The notes: generated from the letters alone by a model not told the origin. Shown: positions 30,073 through 39,196, numbered from the stretch's first letter. The stretch is 64,000 nucleotides of DNA from an uncultured Sphingomonas sp. (GCF_934560975.1 NZ_CAKTFO010000013.1:16147-80146), one strand, 5' to 3'. Made by a program: numbers and translations.

Positions 30073-31092
30073 TCAGGCGAGCAGTGCCTGGAGATCGTCG
30101 TACAAGGCGCGCGGCAGGACAACCCCGTCCCGCATGCTCCTCGCCCGCGCGTCGTAGCGGCGCTGCGAGGGCAGGCGGGCGCCCTGGTCGGTGATGCCGG
30201 TGAACAGGGCTTCGGCGCGGGCGATATGCGCTGCCGCTTCGGCGCCCAGGAACCCGGCGGGATCGATCGCCAGCACGAACTCGCCGCCGATCGGGGAGGA
30301 GCCCGCGCCCGCATCCAGCGCGATTGACTCCGCGCTGGTGAGGTCGCCGATCAGCGGTCCGGCCAGCAACTCCACCATGGCGGCAAGGGCCGATCCCTTG
30401 TGCCCGCCGAAGGTCAGCATCGCACCCTGGAGAACGGCCTGCGGATCGGTGCTGGGATGGCCGTCCGCATCCACGCCCCACCCTTCGGGGATCGCCTTGC
30501 CGGCACGACGATGCAGCTCGATCTCACCGCGCGCCACCGCGCTGGTGGCAAAGTCGAAGATGAACGGCGGGCTGTCGGCACGCGGCCAGCCGAATGCGAT
30601 CGGGTTGGTGCCGAAGATCGGGCGTGTGCCGCCGGCCGGCGCGACCCACGCATGGCTGGGCGTGCAGGCGAACGCCACCAGACCCTGCTCCGTCAACGCT
30701 TCGATCTCGGGCCAGAGGGCGGCGAAGTGGACGCAGTGATTGATCGCCAGCGCGGCAATGCCGTTCGCCCGCGCCTTTTGCACCAGCAGCGGCAGGCCGC
30801 GCTCGAATGCAAGCTGCGCGAACCCGCCGCCCGCATCCACGCGCGCCAGCGCCGGGGCGGGTTCCGCCACGCGCGGCTCGGCATCGCGAACCACCTTGCC
30901 GGTCTTCAGCGTGTTGATGCAGACCAGCAGGCGATAGGCGCCGTGGCTGGCGCATCCGTCGCGCTCCCCCGCCACGATGGTGCGGGTCACGGCCTCGATA
31001 TGCGCGGGTGCAAGGCCGTGGCGCGTCAGGATGGTCCGCGACATATCCGCCAACGCATCCAGGCTCATCTTCACGCCATCGGTGTCCGTCAT
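30073..31092 (-). CDS. Malate/lactate dehydrogenase-family Delta1-pyrroline-2-carboxylate reductase-like enzyme
   Basis: A 339-residue NAD(P)H oxidoreductase of the type II malate/L-lactate dehydrogenase family, to which DpkA and LhpD-type ketimine reductases belong. Family marks are ERDGCASHGAYRLL near residue 44, the active-site LAINHCVHFAALWPEIEAL, PAGGTRPIFGTNPIAFGWPR and GGHKGSALAAMVELLAGPL. In an imino-acid cluster it should reduce Delta1-pyrroline-2-carboxylate (from D-proline or trans-3-hydroxyproline) to L-proline, handing it to PutA. The start is set at ATG 31092; ATG 31095 lies directly beside a GGGAGGG and either may be used. Operator C lies 48 bp upstream. Confidence 0.82.
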   Translation of the reverse strand: MTDTDGVKMSLDALADMSRTILTRHGLAPAHIEAVTRTIVAGERDGCASHGAYRLLVCINTLKTGKVVRDAEPRVAEPAPALARVDAGGGFAQLAFERGLPLLVQKARANGIAALAINHCVHFAALWPEIEALTEQGLVAFACTPSHAWVAPAGGTRPIFGTNPIAFGWPRADSPPFIFDFATSAVARGEIELHRRAGKAIPEGWGVDADGHPSTDPQAVLQGAMLTFGGHKGSALAAMVELLAGPLIGDLTSAESIALDAGAGSSPIGGEFVLAIDPAGFLGAEAAAHIARAEALFTGITDQGARLPSQRRYDARARSMRDGVVLPRALYDDLQALLA

Positions 31093-31140
31093 CATCCCTC
31101 CCGCGTCACGCCCCTGCTCGGGCCGCCATACACGCTCTGC

Positions 31141-31160
31141 CCGGATCGTATACGATCCGG
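31141..31160. promoter_or_regulatory. Perfect 20-bp palindrome, operator C
   Basis: CCGGATCGTATACGATCCGG reads the same on both strands over all 20 bases. It lies 48 bp before the pyrroline-2-carboxylate reductase-like gene. It contains the GTATACGAT core of sites A and B. The form suits a dimeric repressor, most likely an FCD-type GntR protein; the regulator gene is not recognised next to it. Confidence 0.75.
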
Positions 31161-31295
31161 CGCGATCGGAAAGAGGCACCGTCGGCACACCTGCGCATTT
31201 GCGCCGGGCGGTGCGGTGTTGTGCGATCAGCAGGTCGCGAAAGCGGAGCCGATCGGGTGGCGCATCGTTCGGTATCGGTCGGAAGGAGCATAGCC

Positions 31296-31511
31296 ATGAC
31301 GACCAGCAAGCATCAGAAAATGGGCGGCGAGGGCCCGTTCAAAAGCGATCTGGAGGATGATCCCGGCATCGGCCAGTCCAAGGGCTTGTCCGCGACCGGC
31401 GAGGACCCGGACCTGCTGGAAGGGATCAACACGCAGGAGGGCGATGTCGAGAATGAGGCGACGCCATCCGGCGCGGTGGACGAGAACAGGCTGGGCCGCA
31501 CCAACAAGTAA
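31296..31511 (+). CDS. Small acidic hypothetical protein
   Basis: A 71-residue hydrophilic protein (MTTSKHQKMGGEGPFKSDLEDDPGIGQSK...) rich in Asp, Glu and Gly and without hydrophobic segments. It is probably disordered. A good AAGGAG (31283-31288) seven bases before ATG supports that it is translated. I know of no function; it resembles the short stress-type or general-purpose proteins found in sphingomonads only in composition. Confidence 0.65.
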   Translation: MTTSKHQKMGGEGPFKSDLEDDPGIGQSKGLSATGEDPDLLEGINTQEGDVENEATPSGAVDENRLGRTNK

Positions 31512-31575
31512 GATCCGGACAGGGGAGGGCGGCGGCATTGTCCGCCGCCACTTCCCTCGGCAGGCAGCCCGGCCG

Positions 31576-32520
31576 TCAGGTCAGCGTCAGCACGATCTTG
31601 CCGCGCACATGGCCTTGTTCCAGCCGCTCATAGCCCTCGCGTACCTGGTCCAGCGGATAGGTGGCGGACACCACCACGCGGACCTTGCCGGCGTCGATCA
31701 GGTCGGCGACCTCGCCCAACTGGACGGCATTGGGTTGCGCCATGTAGCGCGGGGCGGAACGGGCCTTGTGCTCCGCCGCCTTTCCCGCGTCGGGTTCCTG
31801 CAGGGTCGACACCATGATGCCGCCCTCGCGCAACGTCGCCCAGGAGCGGTCCTGTGTTTCGCCGCCGATCAGGTCGAACACCACGTCCATGTCGGTCGCC
31901 ACGTCCTCGAACCGTTCGGCCTTGTAGTCGATCGCCCTATCCGCCCCGAGTTCGCGCACGAAGTCGAGGTCGTCGGTCGAGCAGGTGGCGAAGACGGTCG
32001 CGCCCATGGCCTTGGCCAGCTGGACCGCCATGTGGCCGACGCCGCCGGCGCCGCCATGGATCAGCACCCGCTGACCGGCGGTGAGCCCGCCATGATCGAA
32101 CAGGCCCTGCCATGCCGTGATCGCGGCGAGCGGCACGGCAGCCGCCTGGATCAGGTCGATCGACCTGGGCGCGGCCACCAGCTCCACCGCCTTCACGATC
32201 ACATAATCGGATTGCGCCCCGCGATCTGCGCCGATCAGGGCGAAGACGGGCTCGCCCTTGCTCAGCATGTAATGGGCGCGCGTGCCCACCGCCTCGATCG
32301 TGCCGGCCAGGTCGCGGCCCAGGATGATCGGCAGGTCATCCTCCTGCACGGCCGGGAACTTGCCCTCGCGGGTCTTATAGTCGACCGGATTGATGCTTGC
32401 CGCCGCGACCCTGACCAGCACCTCGTCATCCTGCGGCTGCGGGATGGCGCTGGGATCGATCATCAGTGCGTCGGAACCGCCGAACCACGACAGGCGCACG
32501 GCCCTGCTTGTTTCCACCAT
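31576..32520 (-). CDS. NADP-dependent zinc-independent alcohol dehydrogenase-like oxidoreductase
   Basis: A 314-residue medium-chain dehydrogenase/reductase of the quinone oxidoreductase type. The GroES-like domain opens with VRLSWFGGSDALMIDPSAIPQP and includes AAASINPVDYKTREGKFP. The nucleotide site is LIHGGAGGVGHMAVQLAKAMGA. The zinc ligands of classic alcohol dehydrogenases are absent. Such enzymes reduce quinones or unsaturated carbonyls, often in redox stress. The start is ATG 32520, one base after the stop of the YbhB-like gene, so the two form an operon with the small upstream gene. Confidence 0.85.
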   Translation of the reverse strand: MVETSRAVRLSWFGGSDALMIDPSAIPQPQDDEVLVRVAAASINPVDYKTREGKFPAVQEDDLPIILGRDLAGTIEAVGTRAHYMLSKGEPVFALIGADRGAQSDYVIVKAVELVAAPRSIDLIQAAAVPLAAITAWQGLFDHGGLTAGQRVLIHGGAGGVGHMAVQLAKAMGATVFATCSTDDLDFVRELGADRAIDYKAERFEDVATDMDVVFDLIGGETQDRSWATLREGGIMVSTLQEPDAGKAAEHKARSAPRYMAQPNAVQLGEVADLIDAGKVRVVVSATYPLDQVREGYERLEQGHVRGKIVLTLT

Positions 32521-32521
32521 C

Positions 32522-32983
32522 TCACTCGCCCTTGTTTTCGAAGATGCCGACAATCTCGGCCTCGGCCACGACATGGCCGTCCATCGCCCGCAACAGCGCG
32601 CGCGGATCGTCGCCGGTCACCACGTCCAGCGTGGGAACGTCCAGGGCGAAGACCTTGAAATGATAATGGTGCGGCCCGTGCCCAGCCGGCGGTCGGGGAC
32701 CGCCATAAGCCTGCTCGCCGAAGACGTTGGCGCACAGGGTATAGCGCGACAGATCCTGCCCCTCGGCCAGGCCGGGATGCTCCGCCCCGATGTCGCACAC
32801 GGCCAGGTGCGTGACCGTGCCGGCGGGCGCATCGGGATCCTGCACGATCACCGCATAGCCTTCGGTGCCCACCGGCGCGCCGCCCCAGTCCAGTGCCGGC
32901 AGGACATTGCCATGCTCCCTGGCGTGGATCGCCGGCATGTCGCCCTGGTCGCTGAACGATGGGCTGCTGACTTGGAAGGCCAT
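32522..32983 (-). CDS. YbhB/YbcL-type PEBP family protein
   Basis: A 153-residue phosphatidylethanolamine-binding protein-like domain. The signature is VIVQDPDAPAGTVTHLAVCDI (ligand-binding DPDAP) and YGGPRPPAGHGPHHYHFKVFALD (GxRPPxGH-type loop). In bacteria the family's role is unclear; it binds small anionic ligands in the cytoplasm. ATG 32983 is the start, since upstream in-frame sequence is not family-like. It is spaced four bases from the previous stop and one base from the next start. Confidence 0.88.
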   Translation of the reverse strand: MAFQVSSPSFSDQGDMPAIHAREHGNVLPALDWGGAPVGTEGYAVIVQDPDAPAGTVTHLAVCDIGAEHPGLAEGQDLSRYTLCANVFGEQAYGGPRPPAGHGPHHYHFKVFALDVPTLDVVTGDDPRALLRAMDGHVVAEAEIVGIFENKGE

Positions 32984-32987
32984 GTGG

Positions 32988-33173
32988 TCAATCCTTGGCC
33001 GGGATGGGGGCGTCAAGCGCGCGCGCAACCGCCTCCACCTCCGCATCGCTCGGCGGCTGCGGCAATTCGTTCTCGCCGGGCGCCAGCGCATCGTCGGGGA
33101 TGCCGGGGCCGGTGCCGGCAATGGTGTCGTTCAGCGGGCGTGCATTGGTGCGGGGATCGGCGTCGTCGGCCAT
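32988..33173 (-). CDS. Small acidic hypothetical protein
   Basis: A 61-residue hydrophilic protein (MADDADPRTNARPL...PIPAKD) rich in Asp, Pro and Ala, with no membrane or signal segment. ATG 33173 is preferred because GGAG precedes it; ATG 33188 is an alternative. It is the first gene of the run with the YbhB-like protein and the oxidoreductase. I do not recognise it. Confidence 0.55.
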   Translation of the reverse strand: MADDADPRTNARPLNDTIAGTGPGIPDDALAPGENELPQPPSDAEVEAVARALDAPIPAKD

Positions 33174-33372
33174 GTCGCTACTCTCCATGTCTGAAGGCTT
33201 TCAAGGCGTTCAACGCGGCACCGGAGCATTGGCTTCGCCCTTTCGTGCGCGGATCGGACAGGCCGAGGCGGAAAGATGCAGCGTGGCGGTTGCGACCCGG
33301 CGGCGCGCAAACTACGTCAAGCGTCTGTTGATCCCGGCTCAGGATGGTCGTCGAACATAGCGGAGTAAGTGG

Positions 33373-35007
33373 TTGGAGATTGTTTCCATTGTTCTGGTCC
33401 TGCTGCTGGCGGTTGTGGTCAGCGGGGCGATCTCCCGAATATTACCCGTCGGCATTCCCGTACCTTTGGTGCAGATCGCGCTCGGCGCGCTGATCGGACT
33501 GGCGGCGGACCTGCGTGTGGCGCTCAATCCCGAGCTGTTCCTGCTGGTCTTCCTGCCACCTTTGCTGTTCCTGGACGGATGGCGCATTCCCAAGGACGAA
33601 CTGCTGAAGGACGTGCCCACGGTGGTGGAGCTGGCGCTCGGGCTGGTCCTCACCACCGTGATCGGGGTCGGCCTGTTTATCGACTGGATGATCCCGGCCA
33701 TGCCGCTGGCGGTCTGTTTCGCGCTGGCGGCGGTGGTGTCGCCGACCGACCCGATCGCCGTGTCGGCCATCGCCGCGCGCGTGCCGATCCCCAAGCGGAT
33801 GATGCACATTTTGGAGGGCGAGTCCCTGCTGAATGACGCGTCCGGCCTCGTCTGCCTGCGCTTCGCCATTGCCGCCGCGCTGACCGGCACCTTCTCGCTC
33901 GGCCAGGCGAGCCTCGCCTTCGCCTGGCTGGCGCTGGGCGGCATAGCCGTGGGCGTGGGCGTGACGCTGGCGATCACGCGCGGCAAGGCGTGGGTGTCCG
34001 ATCGCTGGGGCGAGGACACGGGGTCGCAGGTGCTGATCAGCCTGCTGATCCCGTTTGCGGCCTATCTGCTGGCGGAGCATGTCCATTGTTCCGGCATCCT
34101 GGCGGTGGTCGCGGCGGGCGTTACCATGACCTTTGCCGAAATTTCGCGGCAGGCCCTTCCCCTCACGCGGATGCGCCGCAATTCGGTGTGGGACACGATC
34201 CAGTTCTCGCTCAACGGCATCATCTTCGTGCTGCTGGGCGAGCAGTTGCCCGGTATCCTCGCAGTTGCGGGCGAGACGGTGAAGGTGACGGGGCATGTGC
34301 GGCCGATCTGGCTGGGCATCTATGTCATGGCGATCGCGGCGATGCTGGGCGCGCTACGCTTCGGCTGGGTGTGGGTCTCGTTCCGCCTGACGTTGCTGCG
34401 ACAGGGCGGCGACGTGCCGTTCCGTGGGCCGGACTGGCGCCTGTTCGCGGCCATGTCGTTCGCAGGCGTGCGCGGCGCGGTGACGCTGGCCGGCGTGCTG
34501 ACGATCCCGCTGACCCTGAACGACGGAACGCCGTTTCCCGCCCGCGACCTCGCCATCTTCCTGGCGGCGGGGGTAATCATCGTGTCGCTGGCGGCGGCAA
34601 GCATCGCCTTGCCCTTGCTGTTGCGCGGCCTGAAGATGCCGCCCGAACCCTCGCTCCAGGCGGAGGAGGACCAGGTGCGGGTCGCCGCGGCGGAGGCCGC
34701 CATCCGCGCGATCGAGCGGACCCATCACGTGCTCGCATCCGGGCGCAGCGATGCCGACGTCTATGCAGCGGCCGCCTCCCGCATCATGGACGTCTATCGC
34801 GACCGGATCGAGCAGCGCAGCCAGGGGGATCGCGACCCGCGCGAGGTGCGCAGCCGCTATCGCATCGAGCGCGACCTGCGGCTGGCGGGTGTCCGTGCCG
34901 AACGCGACGAGATCTTCCGCATGGCGCGCAAGCGGCGGATCGGCAGTGCCCTGGCGCAGAAGCTGGTGCGCGAATTGGACCTGCTGGAGGTCCGCTACAA
35001 GGTTTGA
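33373..35007 (+). CDS. CPA1-family Na+/H+ antiporter
   Basis: A 544-residue cation:proton antiporter. About 12 helices span residues 1-420, with the ion-binding region AAVVSPTDPIAVSAI and the following EGESLLNDASGLV, both diagnostic of CPA1. VRGAVTLAGVLTIPLT gives the conserved Arg of helix 11. A cytoplasmic tail of about 110 residues, rich in Arg and Glu, may regulate activity. It exchanges Na+ or K+ for protons and helps in pH and salt stress. TTG 33373 is used, with GGAG 7 bases ahead. Confidence 0.88.
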   Translation: MEIVSIVLVLLLAVVVSGAISRILPVGIPVPLVQIALGALIGLAADLRVALNPELFLLVFLPPLLFLDGWRIPKDELLKDVPTVVELALGLVLTTVIGVGLFIDWMIPAMPLAVCFALAAVVSPTDPIAVSAIAARVPIPKRMMHILEGESLLNDASGLVCLRFAIAAALTGTFSLGQASLAFAWLALGGIAVGVGVTLAITRGKAWVSDRWGEDTGSQVLISLLIPFAAYLLAEHVHCSGILAVVAAGVTMTFAEISRQALPLTRMRRNSVWDTIQFSLNGIIFVLLGEQLPGILAVAGETVKVTGHVRPIWLGIYVMAIAAMLGALRFGWVWVSFRLTLLRQGGDVPFRGPDWRLFAAMSFAGVRGAVTLAGVLTIPLTLNDGTPFPARDLAIFLAAGVIIVSLAAASIALPLLLRGLKMPPEPSLQAEEDQVRVAAAEAAIRAIERTHHVLASGRSDADVYAAAASRIMDVYRDRIEQRSQGDRDPREVRSRYRIERDLRLAGVRAERDEIFRMARKRRIGSALAQKLVRELDLLEVRYKV

Positions 35008-35182
35008 CCCCGACGCGCCGGGCATTGTTCCGCCATGGGGCTGTCAGGTCGATCGGCAATCTTGGTCGAACCGCTCCGGTCGTGCCCCGCCGCATGGCGG
35101 CAAAGCCGGCGCGGTGGGCCGGCGAGGGGGAACCCGCGACCATGCCGATGGTTCGCTTATTAACCTTCTGGAGTTCAACATC

Positions 35183-35980
35183 ATGGCAGGCGAAACCAGG
35201 CCGTTCGCAGTGGTGACCGGCGGATCGAACGGCATCGGCTACGAACTTGCGCGGCAATTCCTCGACAACGGCTACGACGTGCTGATCGCGGCCGAGGATG
35301 AAAGCCACCTTGAGGAAGCATCTCGCACGCTGCCGGGCGATGGCGGCGCGATCACCACCCATGCCGGCGATCTGTCGACCGAGCAGGGGGTGGACAGCCT
35401 CTACCGGGCGATCGCCGGCCGGCAGGTCGATGCCCTGTGCGTCAATGCGGGCGTGGGGCTCGGCGGTGCGTTCGTCGATACCGACCTGCAACGCGAACTG
35501 AAGATGATCGACCTCAACGTCCGTGGCGCGGTGCAGCTGACCAAGCTGGTGCTGAAGGACATGGTGGCGCGCGACAGCGGCAAATTGCTGTTCACCTCCT
35601 CCATCGCGGCGACCATGCCCGACCCGTTCGAGGCGGTCTATGGCGCGACCAAGGTGTTCCTGCGCTGGTTCGGTGAGGCGCTGCGCAACGAGCTGAAGGA
35701 CAGCAATGTCGGCGTCACCGTGTTGATGCCGGGGGTCACCGAAACCAACTTCTTCAACCGCGCCGATATGCTAAACACCCGTGCCGGCGCATCGGAGAGC
35801 AAGGACGATCCGGCCGATGTCGCCAAGCAGGCCTTTGCCGCGCTGGCAGCCGACAAGCACAAGGTCGTTCCCAATCTGAAGAACAAGGCGATGGCCGGCA
35901 TTGCCGACGTGACCCCGGCGCCCATCGCCGCGCAGATCCATCGCGGCCTTTCGGAACCGGGCTCCGCCGACAAGGATTGA
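35183..35980 (+). CDS. Short-chain dehydrogenase/reductase
   Basis: A 265-residue classical SDR. The cofactor loop is VVTGGSNGIGYELARQF (TGxxxGIG), the NAG motif is CVNAGVGLGG, and catalysis is by Ser in FTSSIAATMP with YGATK (Tyr-x-x-x-Lys). It is close to the oxidoreductases annotated as general-stress SDRs; the substrate is unknown. ATG 35183 is preceded by GGAG at 35170-35173. It follows the antiporter by 175 bp in which I see no other gene. Confidence 0.85.
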   Translation: MAGETRPFAVVTGGSNGIGYELARQFLDNGYDVLIAAEDESHLEEASRTLPGDGGAITTHAGDLSTEQGVDSLYRAIAGRQVDALCVNAGVGLGGAFVDTDLQRELKMIDLNVRGAVQLTKLVLKDMVARDSGKLLFTSSIAATMPDPFEAVYGATKVFLRWFGEALRNELKDSNVGVTVLMPGVTETNFFNRADMLNTRAGASESKDDPADVAKQAFAALAADKHKVVPNLKNKAMAGIADVTPAPIAAQIHRGLSEPGSADKD

Positions 35981-36119
35981 CGATCCGATCGCGGCGGCCG
36001 GCCTGCATGTGCTTTCGCCTTCCGGCGTGGACAAGCGAGGCCGGTCCGCCGCGATCGCACATTCCGGTGGCCGCGTCCGTGGCCATCGACGTAGCAACAT
36101 CCAGAGGATCGTCGCCCAG

Positions 36120-36908
36120 TTGAGCATCGCCCAGTCCACCATCCTGGCCGGTTCACTCGGCAGCCTGCTCGCCGGTCTGGCAACCGCGGTCGGGGCACTC
36201 CCAATCCTCTTCATCGGACGGCCCACCGACAAGCAGCAGAATTTAATGCTGGGGTTCGCGGCCGGCGTGATGCTGGCTGCGTCCTTCTTTTCGCTCATCA
36301 TCCCCGGCTTGGCACAGGCGCAGGCGCAGGGCTGGAGCAAGCCGGGCGCGTCCGCCCTCGTGGTGGGTGCGATCCTGATCGGCGCGGCGGTGTTGAGCCA
36401 ACTCAACCACATCGTGCCGCCGCTGGATGAACTGGGCCTCGGACCCAGCGGCATCGCCCAGGCGCGCTTCCGCCGCATCTGGCTGTTCGTGGTCGCGATC
36501 ACGCTCCACAATTTTCCGGAAGGGCTGGCCGTGGGCGTCAGCTTCGGCGGCGGCAATATCGGGGCCGGCATCAGCACGGCGGTCGGCATCGGTCTGCAGA
36601 ACATGCCGGAGGGCCTTGCCGTCGCGGGGTCACTGGCAAGCCTCGGTTATTCCCGCCGCTCCGCCATCGGCTGGGCGCTCGCATCCGGACTGGTGGAGCC
36701 CGTCGCGGGCGTGTTCGGGGCGGTGATCGTCACGCTCGCCCAGACCCTGCTGCCGTGGGGCCTCGGCTTCGCGGCTGGCGCGATGATCTATGTCGTCGCG
36801 TCGGAGATCATTCCCGACACGCACAGCCGCCTCCAAGGCAGCCGTGCGAGCCTGGGGTTGATGGTCGGCCTCGGCCTCATGTTGATGCTGGACACCACCT
36901 TGGCCTGA
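36120..36908 (+). CDS. ZIP-family divalent metal transporter
   Basis: A 262-residue membrane protein with eight helices. The binuclear metal site is in IWLFVVAITLHNFPEGLAVGVSF (helix 4 HNxPEG) and VGIGLQNMPEGLAVAGSL (helix 5 QNxPEG), which fits the GufA-type ZIP branch. It imports zinc or related metals. TTG 36120 is suggested as start because the family-like sequence (SIAQSTILAGSLGSLLAG) begins there; an upstream in-frame start at 36009 would add a basic stretch of low likelihood. It converges with the YdeP gene with only 11 bases between the stops. Confidence 0.85.
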   Translation: MSIAQSTILAGSLGSLLAGLATAVGALPILFIGRPTDKQQNLMLGFAAGVMLAASFFSLIIPGLAQAQAQGWSKPGASALVVGAILIGAAVLSQLNHIVPPLDELGLGPSGIAQARFRRIWLFVVAITLHNFPEGLAVGVSFGGGNIGAGISTAVGIGLQNMPEGLAVAGSLASLGYSRRSAIGWALASGLVEPVAGVFGAVIVTLAQTLLPWGLGFAAGAMIYVVASEIIPDTHSRLQGSRASLGLMVGLGLMLMLDTTLA

Positions 36909-36919
36909 GGCCGAACCGA

Positions 36920-39196
36920 TCAGGTGATGATCCGAACAGGCACTGCCTTGGCAGCCGGCGTCTTCGACTCCTCGTCGTGATACCAGAGCGGGATCAGCGG
37001 GTTCATTTCCGGATAATATGCGCCGATGCAGCCGCGCGGCAGCAGGAACGACGTCACCGTCAGCCCGCCGACCTCGCGATGCACGCCGTCGCCGGCATCG
37101 CTGGCAAGGCCCACCACCTGACCTTCCTTCAACCCGGCGCGCGCAATCTCGTCCGGGTGCATCAGCAACACGTCGCGCGTCCCCTCGATCCCGCGCAGCC
37201 GGTCCGAATAGCCGTAGATGGTGGTGTTGAACTGGTCATTTGACCGCAGCGTTATCAGCCGCCAGCGGCCGTCCGCCTCGTCCACGCCCCAGGCCGTCAT
37301 CTTCTGCGGCACGGTAAACTGGGCCTTGCCGCTTTCCGTCTTCCACACCCGCTCCCGCGCCGAATTGCCGCGGTAGAAGCCACCGGGGGTGAAGACGCGC
37401 TGGTTGAAGTCGTGGAACTGTTCCGGATAGGTTTCTTCGATAGCGTCGCGCACCTTGGCGTAATCGCCGGTCCAGGCATCCCAATCGACTTTGGGATTGG
37501 GCGGCAGCGTCGCCTTGGCGATGCCGGCGATGATCGCCAGTTCGGACAGCAGATGCTTGCTTGCCGGTGTCGCCTTGCCGAGCGATCCGTGGATGCAGGA
37601 CAGGCTATCTTCCATCGTCACCGCCTGGGGGCCGCTATCCTGCACGTCCTCTTCCGACCGGCCGAGGCAGGGGAGCAGGTAGGCAACCTTGCCGTTGATC
37701 AGGTGGCTGCGATTGAGCTTGGTCGCGATCTGCACGGTCAGGCGCATGTCGGTCCAAGCTGCCTCCATCTGCTCGCGCTCGGGAATGGCGCGGACGAAAT
37801 TGCCGCCCAGCCCGATGAACGCCTTCACCTCGCCGGAGACGATCTTCTCGCACGCCTCCACCGTGTTGAGGCCCTTGTCGCGCGGCGGCTCGAACCCGAA
37901 CTGCTCGGCCAGTTTGTCGAGCGGGATCAGCTCCGGCTTTTCCGAAATGCCTACCGTGCGCTGCCCTTGCACGTTGGAATGGCCGCGCACCGGCGACACG
38001 CCCGTGCCGTCGCGGCCGATATTGCCCTTCAGCAGCAGCAGGTTCACGACCATGGCGACATTGTCGAAGCCGTGGACATGCTGGGTCAGGCCCATGCCGT
38101 AGATGCCGATGGTGCGCGGCGCATTGATGTAGATGTCGGCCGCCTGCTCAAGGTCGGCGCGGGACAAAGCGGATTCCTCCTCGATCTCGTCCCAGCCGGT
38201 CGCCTCGACCTTGGCCTTGAACGCTTCAAAGCCGGTCGTATGCTGTTCGATGAAGTCGACATCCAGGATGTGGCGCTTCTGCTCGGTCCAGCTCTTCTCC
38301 TCCATCGCCAGGATGTGCTTGATCATGCCGGTGATCGCGGCGATGTCGCCGCCGGCCTTCACCTGGAGATAGAGGTCGGAGATCTTGGTCGCCTTGGGCG
38401 TCAGCATCTCGACCGGGCTTTGCGGGTTCTTGAACACCTCCAGCCCCTTTTCCTTGATGGGGTTGAAGGTCACGATCTTGCAGCCGCGCTCCACCGCCTC
38501 CTGCAACGGATGCAGGAAGCGCGGGCTGTTGGTGCCGGGATTCTGCCCGAAGAAGAAGATGGCGTCGCACAGGTGGAAGTCGCTGAGCACGCTGGTGCCG
38601 ACCGGCGCGCCGATCGTCTTCTTCAGCGCGACCGACGTGGTCTCGTGGCACATGTTGGAACTGTCGGGCAGGTTGTTGTGCCCATAAAGCCGCGCGAACA
38701 AAGCGTAGAGATAGGAGGTTTCCAGGCTCGCCCGCCCCGACGCGTAGAAGACGGCGGATCCCGGATCGATCGCCTTCAACTCGGCCCCGATCGCCGCAAA
38801 CGCCTCGTCCCAGGTGCACGGCACATAGGTGTCGCTGTCCCGGTCGTAGCGCATCGGCTGGGTCAGCCGGCCCTGCTGTTCCAGGTCATGGTCCTTCCAG
38901 CCGCGCAGTTCCGTGACTTTGTGCTCGGCAAAGAATTCGGGCGTGCAGCGGCGCGTGGTGAGTTCCCACAGGGTCGCCTTGGCGCCGTTTTCGCAGAACT
39001 CGAACGCATGGGGCTGGGCCGGCTTGGTCCAGGCGCAGGATACGCACATGAAGCCGCCGGGCTTGTTCTGGCGCTGAAGCGTGCGCAGCACAGCGGGCGA
39101 GTTCCGTTCCCGCAACGCCGTTTCGACAATCCCCCGGACAGACCCCCAGCCGCCCTCCGCACCGCTATAATGGACCATATCCTTTTCGTCGGCCAT
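36920..39196 (-). CDS. FdhF/YdeP-family molybdopterin oxidoreductase
   Basis: A 758-residue cytoplasmic oxidoreductase of the formate-dehydrogenase-alpha-like YdeP family (E. coli YdeP has a closely similar length). The N-terminal MCVSCAWTKP is the reduced metal-binding region of the family. SSNMCHETTSVAL holds the probable Mo-ligand Cys, and FFFGQNPGTNSPRFL and RGHSNVQGQRTVGI line the pterin sites. The acceptor and donor are unknown; YdeP of E. coli is tied to acid resistance. The gene is divergent from fdhD-mobA-moeA, which would supply sulfuration and cofactor, so the two units form one module. AGGAG lies 6 bases before ATG. Confidence 0.9.
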   Translation of the reverse strand: MADEKDMVHYSGAEGGWGSVRGIVETALRERNSPAVLRTLQRQNKPGGFMCVSCAWTKPAQPHAFEFCENGAKATLWELTTRRCTPEFFAEHKVTELRGWKDHDLEQQGRLTQPMRYDRDSDTYVPCTWDEAFAAIGAELKAIDPGSAVFYASGRASLETSYLYALFARLYGHNNLPDSSNMCHETTSVALKKTIGAPVGTSVLSDFHLCDAIFFFGQNPGTNSPRFLHPLQEAVERGCKIVTFNPIKEKGLEVFKNPQSPVEMLTPKATKISDLYLQVKAGGDIAAITGMIKHILAMEEKSWTEQKRHILDVDFIEQHTTGFEAFKAKVEATGWDEIEEESALSRADLEQAADIYINAPRTIGIYGMGLTQHVHGFDNVAMVVNLLLLKGNIGRDGTGVSPVRGHSNVQGQRTVGISEKPELIPLDKLAEQFGFEPPRDKGLNTVEACEKIVSGEVKAFIGLGGNFVRAIPEREQMEAAWTDMRLTVQIATKLNRSHLINGKVAYLLPCLGRSEEDVQDSGPQAVTMEDSLSCIHGSLGKATPASKHLLSELAIIAGIAKATLPPNPKVDWDAWTGDYAKVRDAIEETYPEQFHDFNQRVFTPGGFYRGNSARERVWKTESGKAQFTVPQKMTAWGVDEADGRWRLITLRSNDQFNTTIYGYSDRLRGIEGTRDVLLMHPDEIARAGLKEGQVVGLASDAGDGVHREVGGLTVTSFLLPRGCIGAYYPEMNPLIPLWYHDEESKTPAAKAVPVRIIT

